Part shown: positions 1 to 8,440 of the stretch, piece by piece
Position numbering within the stretch: position 1 is the first letter of the stretch
Layout of the letters: each line of letters starts with the position of its first letter
Notes under the pieces: model-generated
The model's database searches: none
Told to the model about the DNA's origin: nothing
What the model saw: only the letters and a program-made list of their open reading frames with translations
Translations under genes and position numbers: made by a program
Assembly: GCA_027449025.1 (NCBI GenBank)
Contig: DAIDMK010000003.1
Coordinates: forward strand, 62,001-126,000
From: Lutibacter sp.
GTDB taxonomy: Bacteria; Bacteroidota; Bacteroidia; Flavobacteriales; Flavobacteriaceae
Direction: 5' to 3'
DNA length: 64,000 nt

Positions 1-998
1 ATGTTTATGTTATACGCATGTTCACCAAAAACTTCTATGATTGCTTTTGTTTCTGCAATATCGCCAAGCGGCGTTGAAGTTCCGTGCATATTAATGGCGT
101 CAACATCTTCTGGTTTTAAACCAGCGTCTCTTAAGCAGTTTCTCATCACATTGATGGCACCCAATCCTTCTGGATGTGGTGCGGTGATATGATATGCATC
201 GGCAGACAAGCCTCCGCCAACAATTTCAGCGTAAATTTTGGCACCTCTTGCTTTTGCGTGTTCGTATTCTTCTAAAATAAGTGTGCCAGCTCCTTCTCCT
301 GAAACAAAGCCATCTCGGTCTTTGTCAAATGGTCTTGACGCGGTTGACGGATCATCATTTCTTGTTGAAAGTGCTTGTAAAGCATTAAAACCACCTATTC
401 CAGCAATGGTAATTGTTGCTTCTGAGCCACCAGAAACCATCACATCTGCATGACCCAATCGAATGTAATTTAAGGCGTCGATGATTGCGTTAGAGGATGA
501 CGCACAAGCGGATACCGTTGCAAAATTTGGACCTCTAAATCCATATCTGATCGAAATTTGACCAGGAGCAATATCCGCGATCATTTTAGGGATAAAGAAA
601 GGATTGAATCTTGGCGTACCATCACCTTCGGCATAACTTAAAACTTCATTTTGAAAAGTTTCCAACCCGCCAATTCCTGCACCCCAAATAACACCAACTC
701 TATCTTTATCTACTTTTTCTAAATCTAATTTTGAATCTACAATGGCTTCATCAGCAGCAACCATAGCGTACTGTGTGAATCTGTCCATTTTACGAGCCTC
801 TTTTCTGTCAAAAAACTGCGTAATGTCAAAATTTTTGAGTTCACAGGCAAAACGAGTTTTGAACTTGGTTGCATCAAAATAGGTTATTGGAGCCGCACCG
901 CTAACACCGTTAACAAGACCGTTCCAAAAATCTTCAATATTATTGCCAATTGGCGTTAATGCACCAAGTCCAGTTACAACAACTCGTTTAATCTCCAT
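1..998 (-). CDS. fabF: Beta-ketoacyl-ACP synthase II, 3' end outside the window
   Basis: This is the condensing enzyme that elongates acyl-ACP with malonyl-ACP in type II fatty-acid synthesis in the cytoplasm. About 332 of the roughly 415 usual residues are visible. The N-terminus reads MEIKRVVVTGLGALTPIG. The nucleophile Cys165 lies in VSACASSSNA, and the first catalytic His (about residue 305) lies in INMHGTSTPLGD. The second catalytic His is expected just past the window edge. The ATG at 998 lies 9 bases after the acpP stop, so acpP and fabF form one transcription unit, an order usual in Bacteroidota. The family call is secure; only the C-terminal end is unseen. Confidence 0.96.
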   Translation of the reverse strand, partial: MEIKRVVVTGLGALTPIGNNIEDFWNGLVNGVSGAAPITYFDATKFKTRFACELKNFDITQFFDRKEARKMDRFTQYAMVAADEAIVDSKLDLEKVDKDRVGVIWGAGIGGLETFQNEVLSYAEGDGTPRFNPFFIPKMIADIAPGQISIRYGFRGPNFATVSACASSSNAIIDALNYIRLGHADVMVSGGSEATITIAGIGGFNALQALSTRNDDPSTASRPFDKDRDGFVSGEGAGTLILEEYEHAKARGAKIYAEIVGGGLSADAYHITAPHPEGLGAINVMRNCLRDAGLKPEDVDAINMHGTSTPLGDIAETKAIIEVFGEHAYNIN

Positions 999-1007
999 AT
1001 GTTAAAA

Positions 1008-1244
1008 CTACTTTTTTGCGGCTTCTATGTAGCTAATTGCTTGACCTACAGTGCCAATGTTTTCGGCTTGATCGTCTGGGATTTGAATATCAAATTCCTT
1101 TTCGAATTCCATGATTAACTCAACAGTATCAAGTGAGTCTGCTCCTAAATCGTTAGTAAAGCTAGCTTCTGTTGTTACTTCATTTTCGTCAACGCCTAAT
1201 TTATCTACGATAATGGCCTTTACTCTTGATGCAATGTCTGACAT
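1008..1244 (-). CDS. acpP: Acyl carrier protein
   Basis: This is the 78-residue acidic carrier that holds growing acyl chains for the fatty-acid synthase. The phosphopantetheine attachment site is Ser37 in [10 protein letters not shown], the classic DSL motif. Length and helix pattern match the family throughout. It is the first gene of the acpP-fabF unit. The 299 bases upstream (1245-1543) separate it from the divergently transcribed purN and hold the degenerate repeat listed at 1430-1546. Confidence 0.97.
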   Translation of the reverse strand: MSDIASRVKAIIVDKLGVDENEVTTEASFTNDLGADSLDTVELIMEFEKEFDIQIPDDQAENIGTVGQAISYIEAAKK

Positions 1245-1429
1245 AATTCTTTTATTTTAAATTTAATTACTCGGCAAAAATATAAAACTTTATTTAAATC
1301 AAAATCTTTTAACTCATAAAAGATAAAAACTAAGTTTTAAAGATAGGCAAAGTTTTTTTTATATACTCCATAATAGTTGGGTTTAATTCATTTTATTTGT
1401 TGTTTCAATTATGATATTAATTTGCGCAA

Positions 1430-1546
1430 ATGAAATGGGCATATCAAATTTTGAAACATAAGGAAATAGTAATTGGGAATATGTTTATAGACCTCTTTAT
1501 GGGGCTAAACAGCATTGGTTACAGCTAAAAAATAAAATTTAAATTG
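1430..1546 (+). repeat. Degenerate copy of the start-codon-linked repeat
   Basis: This stretch begins ATGAAATGGGCATATCAAAT and ends with a block (GTTACAGCTAAAAAATAAAA, then TTTAA) that matches the ends of the 88-base units at 13277-13454 and 21695-21866. As in those units, the terminal TAA is followed by four bases (ATTG) and then the ATG of a real gene, here purN at 1547. The middle has diverged and is longer. It keeps an open frame of 32 codons (1430-1528) that stops earlier than in the intact units, so it probably no longer encodes the same peptide. Confidence 0.6.
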
Positions 1547-2116
1547 ATGATACGTATTGTTATAATGGCCTCAGGATCTGGAACAAATGCTGAAAATATT
1601 ATAAAATATTTCGAGAACAGCAGTTCAATTTCAGTAGCGCAAGTGTTGTCCAATAAAAACGACGCCAAAGTTTTAGAACGGGCCAGTCGATTAGAAATAC
1701 CAAACAAAAGTTTTGATAAAAACGCTTTTTTTGATACGGATGAAGTGTTAAATTTCTTAAAGAAAAATGCTGATTTTATTATTTTAGCCGGATTTTTATG
1801 GAAAATACCTTCAAAAATTATTGAAGTTTTTCCAAATAAAATCATCAATATTCATCCTGCCCTGCTGCCTAAATATGGCGGTAAGGGAATGTACGGAATG
1901 CATGTGCACAATGCCGTTGTTGAAAATAAGGAAAAACAAACCGGAATTACTGTGCATTATGTGAATGATAACTATGATGAAGGCGCCATTATTTTTCAGA
2001 AAAGTTTTGAGGTTTTGGAAAGTGATACACCAGAAGATGTCGCAGAAAAAATTCATAAATTGGAATATGAATATTTCCCGAAAGTGATTGAAAAAGTGAT
2101 TTTAGAAAATGGCTGA
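1547..2116 (+). CDS. purN: Phosphoribosylglycinamide formyltransferase
   Basis: PurN transfers a formyl group from 10-formyl-THF to GAR in purine synthesis. It has the phosphate loop ASGSGTNAEN near the N-terminus, the catalytic Asn-His segment INIHPALLPKYGGKGMYG, and the later Asp in DEGAII. At 189 residues the length is normal. ATG 1547 is preferred over the in-frame TTG at 1544 because it sits exactly four bases after the repeat's terminal TAA, as do the genes behind the other repeat copies. The 3' end overlaps rnhA by eight bases, so the two are probably translated as a coupled pair. Confidence 0.95.
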   Translation: MIRIVIMASGSGTNAENIIKYFENSSSISVAQVLSNKNDAKVLERASRLEIPNKSFDKNAFFDTDEVLNFLKKNADFIILAGFLWKIPSKIIEVFPNKIINIHPALLPKYGGKGMYGMHVHNAVVENKEKQTGITVHYVNDNYDEGAIIFQKSFEVLESDTPEDVAEKIHKLEYEYFPKVIEKVILENG

Positions 2117-2594
2117 TAAACCTAAAGTACATATTTATACAGATGGCGCCTGCAGCGGAAATCCCGGACCGGGAGGCTACGGAATTGTGATGGAATGGGT
2201 TGGAAAACCATATCGTAAAGAATTTTCTGAAGGCTATAAAAAAACCACCAACAATCGCATGGAATTGCTGGCGGTAATTGTTGCATTGGAGAATATGAAA
2301 ACCACCGATGTGGAAATCACTATATTTTCCGATTCAAAATATGTGGTGGATGCCGTTGAAAAAAAATGGTTGTTAGGCTGGCATAAAAAACGATTTAAGG
2401 GGGTGAAAAACCCCGATTTATGGAAGCGATTTTTAGCCATTTACAATCCGAATAGCACAAAATTTGAATGGGTAAAAGGGCATAATAACCACTTGCAAAA
2501 TGAACGTTGTGACGTATTGGCGGTGGAAGCATCAAAAAAAGGAAAATTACAGGAAGATTTTGGCTATATCAATCAGGAAAAACCACTTTTTTAA
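2109..2594 (+). CDS. rnhA: Ribonuclease HI
   Basis: This endonuclease cuts the RNA strand of RNA-DNA hybrids. The catalytic set is visible: Asp in YTDGACSGNPGPGG, Glu in NNRMELLAV, Asp in FSDSKYVVDA, and the C-terminal Asp in NERCDVLAVEA. At 161 residues it is a normal bacterial type 1 enzyme without the extra N-terminal hybrid-binding domain. Its start lies inside the end of purN (eight-base overlap). It ends convergently with the phosphatidyltransferase gene, with only 36 bases between them and no clear terminator hairpin. Confidence 0.95.
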   Translation: MADKPKVHIYTDGACSGNPGPGGYGIVMEWVGKPYRKEFSEGYKKTTNNRMELLAVIVALENMKTTDVEITIFSDSKYVVDAVEKKWLLGWHKKRFKGVKNPDLWKRFLAIYNPNSTKFEWVKGHNNHLQNERCDVLAVEASKKGKLQEDFGYINQEKPLF

Positions 2595-2630
2595 TTAAAA
2601 ATTATTTTGATTCCTTTCAGAATAACTTAT

Positions 2631-3392
2631 TTAAAACACTTTTCTGAGGCCTATAAATACAATTATCATGGCAGAATATCCGATGAAGAAGGGAATGATA
2701 AATTCCGCAAACCCCAATACCAACATTGTTGCAATAGTGAGCAACTGAAATCCCAAACCAAAGGTGGAAACAGCGGTCATAAACCAATTATGGAATGGTT
2801 TGTCTTCAATCGCCTTTTTATCCAAAAAATAGATTGTTTTGTCGAAAACACCATAAAGCAACTTGTAAAGCGTAAAAAGGAAATTCACATTTCGTTGATT
2901 TTCCCCTTTTAAAGCGATGGGTATTTTATCTTCAAAAACACGACTTGTGGTGTCGCCGTTAAATCTGTTTCTCAGAATAACGTAGTAATAATTGTACAAA
3001 GTTCCCTGTAATTGAATTCCTATAAAAGCAAGCAAGGCATAAATTAAACGGGAATCTGTAATATGCCAAAGCACCAGAAAAATACAGAAATTTAATATGA
3101 AATCGGCAATTGAGTCAAAATAGCGTCCCGTATAAGATGGCGACTTTTTTATACGTGCCAATTCACCATCGGCGGCATCTAAAATAGATTTTAAAATCAG
3201 GAAAAAAGCAGCTGCCCAATAATAACCATAAAGCATGCAAACAAGGGCAATTAATCCTGAAATGATAAACCAAACGGTAATTTGAATTGGGGTAATTGAG
3301 GTTTCTTTAAGTAAATTTGCAATAACTCTTGCCACGGGTCTTCCATAATCTGAAAGATCAATAAATTTATGATTTTTAGGTAGTTTAGACAT
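2631..3392 (-). CDS. CDP-alcohol phosphatidyltransferase family membrane protein
   Basis: The family joins a CDP-linked lipid and an alcohol to make a phospholipid head group at the inner membrane. The signature DGx2ARx8Gx3Dx3D is fully present: DGELAR, then eight residues, G, RYF, D, SIA, D. Several hydrophobic segments surround it. The acceptor alcohol cannot be told from sequence. I chose ATG 3392 (MSKLPKNHKF) over a GTG seven codons upstream. The gene is alone on its strand and converges on rnhA. Confidence 0.85.
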   Translation of the reverse strand: MSKLPKNHKFIDLSDYGRPVARVIANLLKETSITPIQITVWFIISGLIALVCMLYGYYWAAAFFLILKSILDAADGELARIKKSPSYTGRYFDSIADFILNFCIFLVLWHITDSRLIYALLAFIGIQLQGTLYNYYYVILRNRFNGDTTSRVFEDKIPIALKGENQRNVNFLFTLYKLLYGVFDKTIYFLDKKAIEDKPFHNWFMTAVSTFGLGFQLLTIATMLVLGFAEFIIPFFIGYSAMIIVFIGLRKVF

Positions 3393-3418
3393 GTTGCTTT
3401 TTACTAAGAGCACTTTAA

Positions 3419-3440
3419 TAACCTGAATTTTAACAGGTTA
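3419..3440. repeat. Small inverted repeat upstream of the phosphatidyltransferase
   Basis: TAACCTG and CAGGTTA flank an eight-base AT spacer, 27 bases before the start codon at 3392. It could be an operator or a 5'-UTR hairpin; nothing in the sequence decides between these. Confidence 0.35.
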
Positions 3441-3538
3441 ATAACGTATTTCTTTTATGAATAGCAAAGGTACACTTTATAATTTTTTTATTTGAAGAAA
3501 GATAAAAGTTGGCTGGTTAAAAAGTATTGGCTGAAGAT

Positions 3539-3955
3539 TTATTCTTTAGCTTTATAAAAGCTTTGTAGTTTGTTTAGCAATTCCTGAATGTTTTTTGGCG
3601 CATTGTTGTGGTCAAACTCAAAGGAATAAATTTCTTCGTTCAAGTTAAGTTCAAATTCGCCTTTAATTGCTTTGTCCAATGCAAGATCATCAATTGAAAT
3701 ATTGCTTTTGATGGTGTCGAAATCAATTTTTTTGACCATTTCAACAACCTCATTGAATTGATTTTCAGTCAATTCAATTTGAACCGTTTCATTATTTTTA
3801 TAGATTTCTAAGAATATGTTTTCCAGCCTAATAGCTAGTTGAAAACCTCTTGTTTGGGCTACATAATTCAATGAAATCGAATCTTTTTTATGCTGGCTTT
3901 GACAAGAAGCTGACGAAACAAGCAGTAAAAATAAAATTATATTAGAAAGTTTCAT
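3539..3955 (-). CDS. Small predicted lipoprotein of unknown function
   Basis: I do not recognise this protein. From ATG 3955 it starts MKLSNIILFLLLVSSASC, a lipoprotein signal with Cys18 as the lipidated residue, so this start is far better than the open frame that runs 37 codons further upstream. The remaining 120 or so residues are acidic and mostly helical, ending in KNIQELLNKLQSFYKAKE. It follows the M43 protease gene on the same strand but is separated from it by the hairpin terminator at 3985-4010, so it probably has its own promoter or depends on readthrough. Confidence 0.7.
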   Translation of the reverse strand: MKLSNIILFLLLVSSASCQSQHKKDSISLNYVAQTRGFQLAIRLENIFLEIYKNNETVQIELTENQFNEVVEMVKKIDFDTIKSNISIDDLALDKAIKGEFELNLNEEIYSFEFDHNNAPKNIQELLNKLQSFYKAKE

Positions 3956-3984
3956 ATTAAAGGATTTAATAATTAAAGGTTTAA

Positions 3985-4010
3985 AAAAAGGTGCTGAAAA
4001 GCACCTTTTT
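3985..4010. terminator. Hairpin terminator downstream of the M43 protease gene
   Basis: GGTGC and GCACC form a stem around TGAAAA. The stem is extended by A-runs on the left and T-runs on the right, so it can work in both directions. It lies 19 bases after the stop of the minus-strand protease gene. Confidence 0.75.
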
Positions 4011-4028
4011 AATTTTTTAACAAATAGA

Positions 4029-5090
4029 TTACTGTACAAAACTTTCTCTAGCGCCTCCAGATGCAAATATTGCTCTTATTCTGTCGTTTTGGCCCAATGT
4101 GAACATATTCATGCAATCGTCATCAGTATAATCCATATAGTTCATGGTCATGTCGGTAGATTTACAATTAACTGTCGGATATGATGGGCATCCATAGTTT
4201 GGTCCGTCTGAACTAGGTGTGTCTAAAACAAAATCATCTTGTTGGCACCTGCCATCACCCCAAATATGGCGTAAGTTTAACCAGTGCCCAACTTCATGAG
4301 TTGCTGTTCTTCCTTTGTCGTAAGGAGCGCTAAAATAACCAGAGGTAAAATCGCTTGAGCCAAAGTATTCAGGGCCAATTACAACACCATCCGTAGAAGC
4401 ATTCCCTCCAGGAAATTGCGCATATCCTAAAATACCGCCACCAATATTGCACACCCAAAAATTTAAATAGCCCGCTACTGGAGGATATTTTGTTTTCACA
4501 TTATTGTTAGTACCCCATGAAGCTGTAGCGTCTGAGTGTCTTACAATATTTGCGGAATTTAAGGTGAAATTAATATCAATATCAGCGCCTACACTTTGAA
4601 ATTCTGCAGGTACATTGCTAAAGTTAGTATCATTAAAATCGTTGTTTAAAACTGTTATTTGAGAATTGATTTGAGCTGCACTAATATTTTGAGCTGAATT
4701 GCTGTAAATAACATGAACATAAACAGGGATGTTTATGGTTCCAACATAAGCAGTTGGAGGAGGAGGCGTTGTTCCGCCACCTGGTTTTCCTTTTCCAGAA
4801 GAATTTCCTTTGGCGGCAATAAATTCTCTTGTGTGTTTTTCAATTTGAAACATGCGGTTTTCCAATCCAGGATTGTCTCTTAATTGTTGGTTTAGTACCT
4901 TCATGCTGGCACATTTGTCATTTTTAGCCTCAGTAGATGATTTAGCTGATACGTCGCTATTAGAAGTGTACACATAGAAGTCGCTCATGTCAACAGCGGC
5001 TTCTTGATTTGGGATTGCTTCGTCAGAATTATTTTGACAGGCAACAACAATTAATGCCAATGCGGCAATTGATAGAATTAATTTTTTCAT
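4029..5090 (-). CDS. M43 (pappalysin/cytophagalysin-type) zinc metalloprotease, lipoprotein
   Basis: This is a predicted surface or secreted protease of 353 residues. It has a lipoprotein signal (MKKLILSIAALALIVVAC, Cys18), a pro-region of about 90 residues, a Gly/Pro linker (GGGTTPPPP) near residues 105-112, and then the catalytic domain. Zinc ligands are in HEVGHWLNLRHIWGD (His265, Glu266, His269, His275). The Met-turn is in MNYMDYTDDDCM. Asn replaces Gly in the usual HExxHxxGxxH pattern, and paired Cys residues follow the zinc site. It stands alone and ends at the terminator 3985-4010. Substrates are unknown. Confidence 0.9.
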   Translation of the reverse strand: MKKLILSIAALALIVVACQNNSDEAIPNQEAAVDMSDFYVYTSNSDVSAKSSTEAKNDKCASMKVLNQQLRDNPGLENRMFQIEKHTREFIAAKGNSSGKGKPGGGTTPPPPTAYVGTINIPVYVHVIYSNSAQNISAAQINSQITVLNNDFNDTNFSNVPAEFQSVGADIDINFTLNSANIVRHSDATASWGTNNNVKTKYPPVAGYLNFWVCNIGGGILGYAQFPGGNASTDGVVIGPEYFGSSDFTSGYFSAPYDKGRTATHEVGHWLNLRHIWGDGRCQQDDFVLDTPSSDGPNYGCPSYPTVNCKSTDMTMNYMDYTDDDCMNMFTLGQNDRIRAIFASGGARESFVQ

Positions 5091-5449
5091 TGTTAGTTTG
5101 TTTAAAATTGATTAATAATTATGGGTAATCTTTATATTAATGAAGGCCCAATATATTAATAAAATAATAAATATTTAAAAAAAGAAGTCGTTTTTTGTGA
5201 ATAACACACAATTTATATGGAAAAACCATACTTTTTATAATGCAAAACCACACTTTTGTATGGGAAAAACTTACGATTTAATTAAAATGTTCTTTATATA
5301 TGAAAATTCAGCTAATGTGGATTTTTGCAAAAATATCATTGTTAAATTAGCAAAGATGTTTTTGTTTTAATAGCTCAGTGTCTATTTGTCTTGAATTTTA
5401 AGCCAATTTTCTAGCTAGAATAATCAACTAACGTTAAAAAATTAAAGAT

Positions 5450-5770
5450 ATGAAAACAGAAGAAAATACACGGAAGAATATATAGATAAATTGCTCGAAG
5501 ACAGAAAGCGAGCAATGGACAAATTGAAAAAACAATACTTAACAACTTGCCAAAGGGATTTGTGGAAACGTTAAATTATGGAATAACAGGGTATATTATA
5601 CCCCATTCAATAATCCAAGCGGTTATCATTTCAATCCTAAATTATCACATCCATTTACGGGCATTGCCTCCAAAAAAATTATCTCGGTTTACCATAATGG
5701 ATTACATGCAAACCAAAAACGCTTGAATTGGTTGTTCAGTAATATCCATAACATTGCAACACAAAATTAG
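5450..5770 (+). pseudogene. Decayed DUF1801-family gene
   Basis: No single frame is open, but joining frames gives the order of a DUF1801 protein: TEEYIDKLLEDRKRAMDKL, then NNLPKGFVETLNYGITGYII, then PSGYHFNPKLSHPFTGIAS and YHNGLHANQKRLNWLF. At least three frameshifts are needed, the first soon after ATG 5450. A stop at 5768-5770 fits the end of the gene. It fills most of the 769-base gap between the protease and sufS. I see nothing else clear in that gap apart from AT-rich sequence upstream of the protease. Confidence 0.8.
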
Positions 5771-5859
5771 ACATAGGAAAAGTTACATTAGTTTTAAAAA
5801 AACGATTAATAGCTAAAGTCACCCTTTTTATTAACACAATGCTACGTTTTTTTAAATAA

Positions 5860-7074
5860 TTAAGAAAGCATCATTTTTGCCTTTAATAACGCATTGTATA
5901 ACACATCAACTTCTTCAAAAGTATTGTAAAATGAAAAAGAGGCGCGTACCGTTCCCGGAATTTTGTAAAAATCCATAATAGGTTGCGCACAATGATGGCC
6001 AGTTCTAACTTCAACGCCTAATTTATCAATGATTGTTCCGATATCATACGGATGAATTTCATCAATATTGAAGGAAATCACAGAAGTTTTATGTTCAGAA
6101 GTGCCATAAATTTTTAAACCTTCAATTTGCAACAGTTTTTTTTCTGCATATTGAAGCAATTCATGTTCATAAGCGGCAATATTGTCGAAACCAATATTAT
6201 TCAAATAATCGATGGCAGTTCCAAAAGCGATAACACCCGCAATATTTGGTGTTCCGGCTTCAAATTTATAAGGCAAATCAGCATAAGTAGTTTTTTTAAA
6301 AGTAACTTGTTTAATCATTTCTCCGCCACCTTGATAAGGCGGTAATTTGTTGAGCCAGGCTTCTTTGCCATATAAAATGCCAACGCCTGTTGGGCCACAT
6401 AATTTATGGGCAGAAGCCACATAAAAATCAACGTCCAATGCTTGCACATCAGGTTTAATATGCGGGCAGGATTGTGCACCGTCAATCAATACTGCAGCAC
6501 CAACTTTGTGAGCTTTGTCAATAATTTCTTTTATTGGGTTTATAGTTCCCAAAGCATTGGAAACATGGTTTACAAAAACCAATTTTGTTTTATTGGAAAG
6601 CAGGTTGTTGTATTCATTCATCAACAACTTTCCTTCTTCGCTCATTGGAATTACCTTCAAAACGGCTCCAGTACGTTCGCATAACATTTGCCAGGGAACA
6701 ATATTTGAATGGTGTTCCATCGCTGAAACAATCAATTCATCGCCTTTTTGTAACAATGAGGTAAAACCGGTGGCAACTATGTTGATGCTGTGCGTTGTGC
6801 CGGCAGTAAAAATAATTTCGTGACTTTTTTTGGCATTGAAGTGTTGCTGTAATTTTATTCGGGCTTGTTCAAAAGCATCAGTTGCTTTTTGGCTTAAGGT
6901 ATGAACGCCTCTGTGAATATTTGCATTTATGGTAGTGTAGTAATTGACCAAACTGTCTATAACTACTTGAGGTTTTTGGCTGGTTGCGGCATTGTCTAAA
7001 TAAACCAAGGGTTTTCCGTTTATTTGTTGATTTAAAATGGGGAAATCAGCCCTTATTTTTTTGATATCTAACAT
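5860..7074 (-). CDS. sufS: SufS-type cysteine desulfurase
   Basis: This PLP enzyme removes sulfur from cysteine and hands it to the SufBCD scaffold for Fe-S cluster assembly. At 404 residues it is typical of the SufS group. The PLP-binding Lys is in SAHKLCGPTGVGIL. The catalytic Cys is in RTGHHCAQPIMDFY, the short type-II loop. The start MLDIKKIRADFPIL is the standard one. In relatives sufS usually follows sufB, sufC and sufD directly; here sufD ends about 35 kb away at 42323. The upstream gap 7075-7470 holds its promoter region and an inverted repeat at 7356-7409. Confidence 0.96.
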   Translation of the reverse strand: MLDIKKIRADFPILNQQINGKPLVYLDNAATSQKPQVVIDSLVNYYTTINANIHRGVHTLSQKATDAFEQARIKLQQHFNAKKSHEIIFTAGTTHSINIVATGFTSLLQKGDELIVSAMEHHSNIVPWQMLCERTGAVLKVIPMSEEGKLLMNEYNNLLSNKTKLVFVNHVSNALGTINPIKEIIDKAHKVGAAVLIDGAQSCPHIKPDVQALDVDFYVASAHKLCGPTGVGILYGKEAWLNKLPPYQGGGEMIKQVTFKKTTYADLPYKFEAGTPNIAGVIAFGTAIDYLNNIGFDNIAAYEHELLQYAEKKLLQIEGLKIYGTSEHKTSVISFNIDEIHPYDIGTIIDKLGVEVRTGHHCAQPIMDFYKIPGTVRASFSFYNTFEEVDVLYNALLKAKMMLS

Positions 7075-7355
7075 GTTCTTTTTTTAGAATGATTCTAAAT
7101 ACAAAATTACGAAATAGCTTTATATTTTGACGGTTTTAAAATTTAAAAAACTTGTTGTTTGGGTAATTTTTTTCATTTTATTGGACGAGAACAAATGAAC
7201 GAGTATTCTTAACAGACGATGGTAAAGCGCGCGCTCAATTTGTGCATACTAAATAATGTGTGCCAAAATAAAAAATAATATATAAGGCAAAGGAGGAAAC
7301 CAGAAAGCGTTTTTTTTATGGAAATGCGCGTTAAGGGTTGAAATGAAAATCCCGA

Positions 7356-7409
7356 CATTGCGAGTTTGTGAGGCAATATGTTTAAAAGATTGTTTAAAGC
7401 CTCGCAATG
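7356..7409. repeat. Inverted repeat of the CATTGCGAG type
   Basis: CATTGCGAG (7356-7364) and CTCGCAATG (7401-7409) form a perfect nine-base inverted repeat with a 36-base loop, in the 395-base space between sufS and the nuclease gene. Nearby CCCGTAAGGGAACGCCC (7430-7446) resembles the GC-rich repeat at 49871-49983. Such elements are common intergenic repeats in flavobacteria. No gene is supported here. Confidence 0.6.
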
Positions 7410-7470
7410 GCGGATTGTAATGTAAAACCTGACCCGTAAGGGAACGCCCAAAACAAAAATGTTATAAGGG

Positions 7471-8310
7471 TTATAAATTACATAATTTATGCACTTCTGC
7501 CAAAATCAAGGCTTTTTGCTTTTCTGAAAAATTTAGGTGATGAAGCGAATTTGGATTTTTAGAGAGCTCTTTTACCAAGATAATATCTTTTTCAATAAGC
7601 TGTGTTTTTTCTCTTTTTGTTAAAGAGGTTAGCGTGGTTATGGGATATAAGCCATATTTATCGACATTATTTTTTATGCCGCTATTTTTAGGATAATCCC
7701 AGCTTAAGAGCGTTAAGTCAACACATTTTGCATAGTCTATAGCGTCTTTTGAAAATCGTGTATTGGTTACCAGCCACCCTTGTTTTAAATGGGTTTTGTT
7801 ACCGGAATTGTTCCATACTTTTTGAACATCAAGAAATCGGGAATTGATATACAACGGAATTTTCACATTGCTTACCGAGGAAGGATCTGAATGAAATTTG
7901 CATTCAACGGTATAAACGTTACCATCTTTTTCGGCTAGAACATCTATTTCATGAGTAATGCATTCGCCATTTAAAATTTCGCCTATCTTGGTTTTATATC
8001 CTTTTTGTTTTAATAAGGCGCTAATTAATCTTTCAAAAGGAAAACCCGTAGGTCCTAAGTCGAAAATTGCTCTTTTTAAACTATATTTTGAAGCAGAAAT
8101 CCTATTGTGTTTTTTCAATAGGCGAAAGGCTTTTCTATATATTAAGTTCGAAGAAATTCCATCATAAAGTTCAGGCTGTATAGCCTCTACAATTCTATCG
8201 ATGTCTTGGCTCGTGGCGCCACTATTTTGGAGAGATTTTGAAAGTTTTTGTATTGAAAATGGTTCTAAATCGCCCGAAATTTTTTTAACAATAATTACTT
8301 TATTATCCAT
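7471..8310 (-). CDS. ATP-cone domain fused to a PD-(D/E)xK nuclease domain (paralogue 1)
   Basis: Residues 4-88 look like an ATP-cone, the nucleotide-binding regulatory domain of ribonucleotide reductases and NrdR (VKKISGDLEPFSIQKL, then ISASKYSLKRAI). Residues about 90-210 look like a restriction-endonuclease (Mrr/type IV-like) core, with Asp123 in EIDVLAEKDG and Glu136/Lys138 in YTVECKFH. A lysine-rich C-terminal region of about 70 residues follows. ATG 8310 (MDNKVIIVKK) is chosen over an upstream start by comparison with the paralogue at 18838. The role of nuclease plus nucleotide sensor is inferred. Unlike paralogue 2 it has no PycTM gene downstream. Confidence 0.85.
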   Translation of the reverse strand: MDNKVIIVKKISGDLEPFSIQKLSKSLQNSGATSQDIDRIVEAIQPELYDGISSNLIYRKAFRLLKKHNRISASKYSLKRAIFDLGPTGFPFERLISALLKQKGYKTKIGEILNGECITHEIDVLAEKDGNVYTVECKFHSDPSSVSNVKIPLYINSRFLDVQKVWNNSGNKTHLKQGWLVTNTRFSKDAIDYAKCVDLTLLSWDYPKNSGIKNNVDKYGLYPITTLTSLTKREKTQLIEKDIILVKELSKNPNSLHHLNFSEKQKALILAEVHKLCNL

Positions 8311-8440
8311 ATTTATTATAATTACCGAATCAAATTTATGCAAAATTATTTAAGTCGGGCTTATTCAATATGTTTAATCGATAAATATTTGGCTCAAAAG
8401 GAGAGGCATATCTATGTTATAAAAAATAGCAGGTTGTTTT

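Noticed and set aside
2607-2912. Plus-strand open frame of 101 codons downstream of rnhA
   Set aside because: It lies wholly on the opposite strand of the CDP-alcohol phosphatidyltransferase gene, which has a perfect family signature; no family pattern is seen in the plus frame.
7209-7451. Minus-strand open frame of 80 codons between sufS and the nuclease gene
   Set aside because: It is made up of the inverted repeat region at 7356-7446; composition and lack of any motif point to non-coding repeat DNA.
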